This document shows, piece by piece, positions 63,006 through 64,000 of a DNA stretch of 64,000 nt. Numbering within the stretch: the first letter of the stretch is position 1; each line of letters starts with the position of its first letter. Origin of the DNA: Phycisphaerae bacterium (GTDB lineage Bacteria > Planctomycetota > Phycisphaerae > UBA1845); NCBI GenBank assembly GCA_029260115.1, contig JAJDDW010000100.1, positions 1-64,000 on the forward strand. Reading direction: 5' to 3'. Made by a program: the position numbers and the translations under genes. The notes below the pieces were generated by a model. The model ran no database searches and was not told the DNA's origin. It saw only the letters and a program-made list of their open reading frames with translations.

Positions 63006-64000
63006 ATGACACGAAAATGGCACATATATCTAATTGATGTGATGGTAGTGGCTGGGATTGCGGGGTACATTGGGTATATCGTTATCAACAAAGAGCCTGA
63101 CCGACGGGTGGCGACTTCCGATTTTGCACGAGCGGTAAACCTAGAGCCTTTATATGGTGTCGCCGTGCAGGCGGATGGTCGATTGCGCTCATTTGAATCA
63201 CATAGCAAGACGTATATGGGGTATATTTCTGGGCCTAGAAAAATTCATGGGCAGTCGAATACGTTTTCGTACCTGGATGTGATGTTCCGATCTGAGCTAT
63301 ATGAAGACATTGACATGATCTATGTCAAACACAAACAGGTGCGCGATCAGCTACTAACTGCGTTAGAAGGTCAGCCAACACTTGATGAGGAGCGCGTAGC
63401 CGCTATTCGTAAGAGCGGCTTGTTTTCCCGGCAATTGTTGAATCAGCCGTCTTCGCGTGCGCTGCTAGAAAAGCTAGGATTGGATTTGATTAAGACGGAG
63501 AAGGTCGTGCGCTCGATTGAATCGGCGCTAACGGTTTCTGATCCGAGATTTCTTAGTAGTAACTTAAAGTTGATTGCCCCGCCGAGCGGGTTGGCCGACC
63601 AGCCTTGGCATGCGGTGGAGGAAATAAACCAGCCTGGTGGGCTGCCGCAAGATAGCACGCATGCGGGCATGGCTTCTGAGGCAAACATTGAGGGGTTAGC
63701 GGTAGAAACCCAGCAGCGGCTGGCGGATTCGTGGTCGCAGTTGCGGCGTGCTTGGAGAAGTCAGAACGCTGAAGAGTCTAGTGCGGCTGTGTTGACCCTG
63801 GCTGGGTTGCTGCCGACTATTGCGCCTGCGCTTTATCCTTCTGGGGAAAGGTTGTCGTGGGAAAGTTGGTATTTTCGCACCAAGAGTATGAGCTGGGTGT
63901 GGTTGGTTTATTTACTCAGCGTGATTCCGCTGTTGATGGCTATTATTTATAAATGGCAAGGTGCGCGAACGGCTGGAATGATATTGTTTGTGGTGGCGTT
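63006..64000 (+). CDS. ccsA: CcsA/ResC-like cytochrome c maturation protein (partial, runs off the end)
   Basis: At least 331 residues, open to the last base. An N-terminal helix (about 7-28) is followed by a long extracytoplasmic part with 'GVAVQADGRLRSFESHSKTY' and 'IHGQSNTFSYLDVMFR', a layout found in planctomycete CcsA proteins that carry a domain ahead of the haem-handling helices. Further helices start at about 299. The tryptophan-rich WWD motif expected in CcsA has not been reached. Its position right after resB supports the assignment. The ribosome site before the ATG is weak. Confidence 0.8.
   Translation, partial: MTRKWHIYLIDVMVVAGIAGYIGYIVINKEPDRRVATSDFARAVNLEPLYGVAVQADGRLRSFESHSKTYMGYISGPRKIHGQSNTFSYLDVMFRSELYEDIDMIYVKHKQVRDQLLTALEGQPTLDEERVAAIRKSGLFSRQLLNQPSSRALLEKLGLDLIKTEKVVRSIESALTVSDPRFLSSNLKLIAPPSGLADQPWHAVEEINQPGGLPQDSTHAGMASEANIEGLAVETQQRLADSWSQLRRAWRSQNAEESSAAVLTLAGLLPTIAPALYPSGERLSWESWYFRTKSMSWVWLVYLLSVIPLLMAIIYKWQGARTAGMILFVVA

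Noticed and set aside
1-64000. tRNA, rRNA or riboswitch genes
   Set aside because: I scanned the gaps for cloverleaf-like arms with a GTTCGA loop and for long conserved RNA motifs and saw none that hold up. A covariance-model search would be needed to exclude small RNAs.

Overview
The window looks like a chromosomal segment of a planctomycete, most likely of the Phycisphaerae or a neighbouring class. The reasons are the many long pseudopilins with the N-terminal leader and 'FTLIELLVVI' core, one of them with the H-X9-DG signature; small CxxC...CxxC zinc-ribbon proteins; a ResB/CcsA cytochrome c maturation pair whose CcsA has a long periplasmic N-terminal part; extracellular proteins with dockerin-like tails; a giant protein made of GACC cysteine repeats; and a sigma factor with a long helix-turn-helix extension. 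This placement is an inference from family content. No rRNA, tRNA or CRISPR array was seen.

Layout. 0-5 kb: a zinc-ribbon membrane protein (minus), a broken TPR fragment, then an overlapping DUF2339-DUF3999 membrane pair (plus). 5.4-13.4 kb, all plus: a membrane-anchored coiled-coil protein, an unusual sigma-70 factor, a fused NeuA-NeuB enzyme overlapping NeuC (nonulosonic acid synthesis), and an HDOD protein. 13.5-18.4 kb, minus: the 1655-residue cysteine-repeat protein. 18.8-36.2 kb, minus: a type IV pilus / type II secretion-like locus with two PilB/GspE ATPases, PilT, PilC/GspF, six pseudopilins and a GspK/PilX-like protein. 36.7 kb, plus: a zincin lipoprotein. 37.5-44.7 kb, minus: RNase E/G, its usual DUF2344 neighbour, a permease-free PTS (EI, HPr, EIIA-Ntr) with the hibernation factor HPF, and DUF502. 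45-51.6 kb: a H-X9-DG pseudopilin, a flavodoxin-like protein, a YfcE phosphodiesterase, and a divergent GT-C/GT2 glycosyltransferase pair. 51.9-55.6 kb, plus: an ECF sigma factor, its zinc anti-sigma factor, a secretin-N/STN-like exported protein with a strong terminator, and ProC. 55.7-60.1 kb: a beta-helix surface protein (minus) and a subtilisin-like protease (plus), separated by a dense nest of short palindromic and tandem repeats. 60.6-64 kb, plus: ResB and a CcsA running off the end.

How it may fit together. The giant cysteine protein and the subtilase share two things: a four-cysteine module (C-x9-C-x5-C-x4..10-C) and a C-terminal block of about 170 residues made of a beta-rich domain and a dockerin-like EF-hand pair. 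The beta-helix protein has a different dockerin-like tail. Together with the large pseudopilin locus this suggests an exported, surface-assembled protein set. That is the most interesting candidate system here, but the link to the secretion machinery is inference only.

The intergenic DNA from 48 to 60 kb carries several dispersed palindromic element families. One of them supplies the stop codon and last residues of the beta-helix gene.
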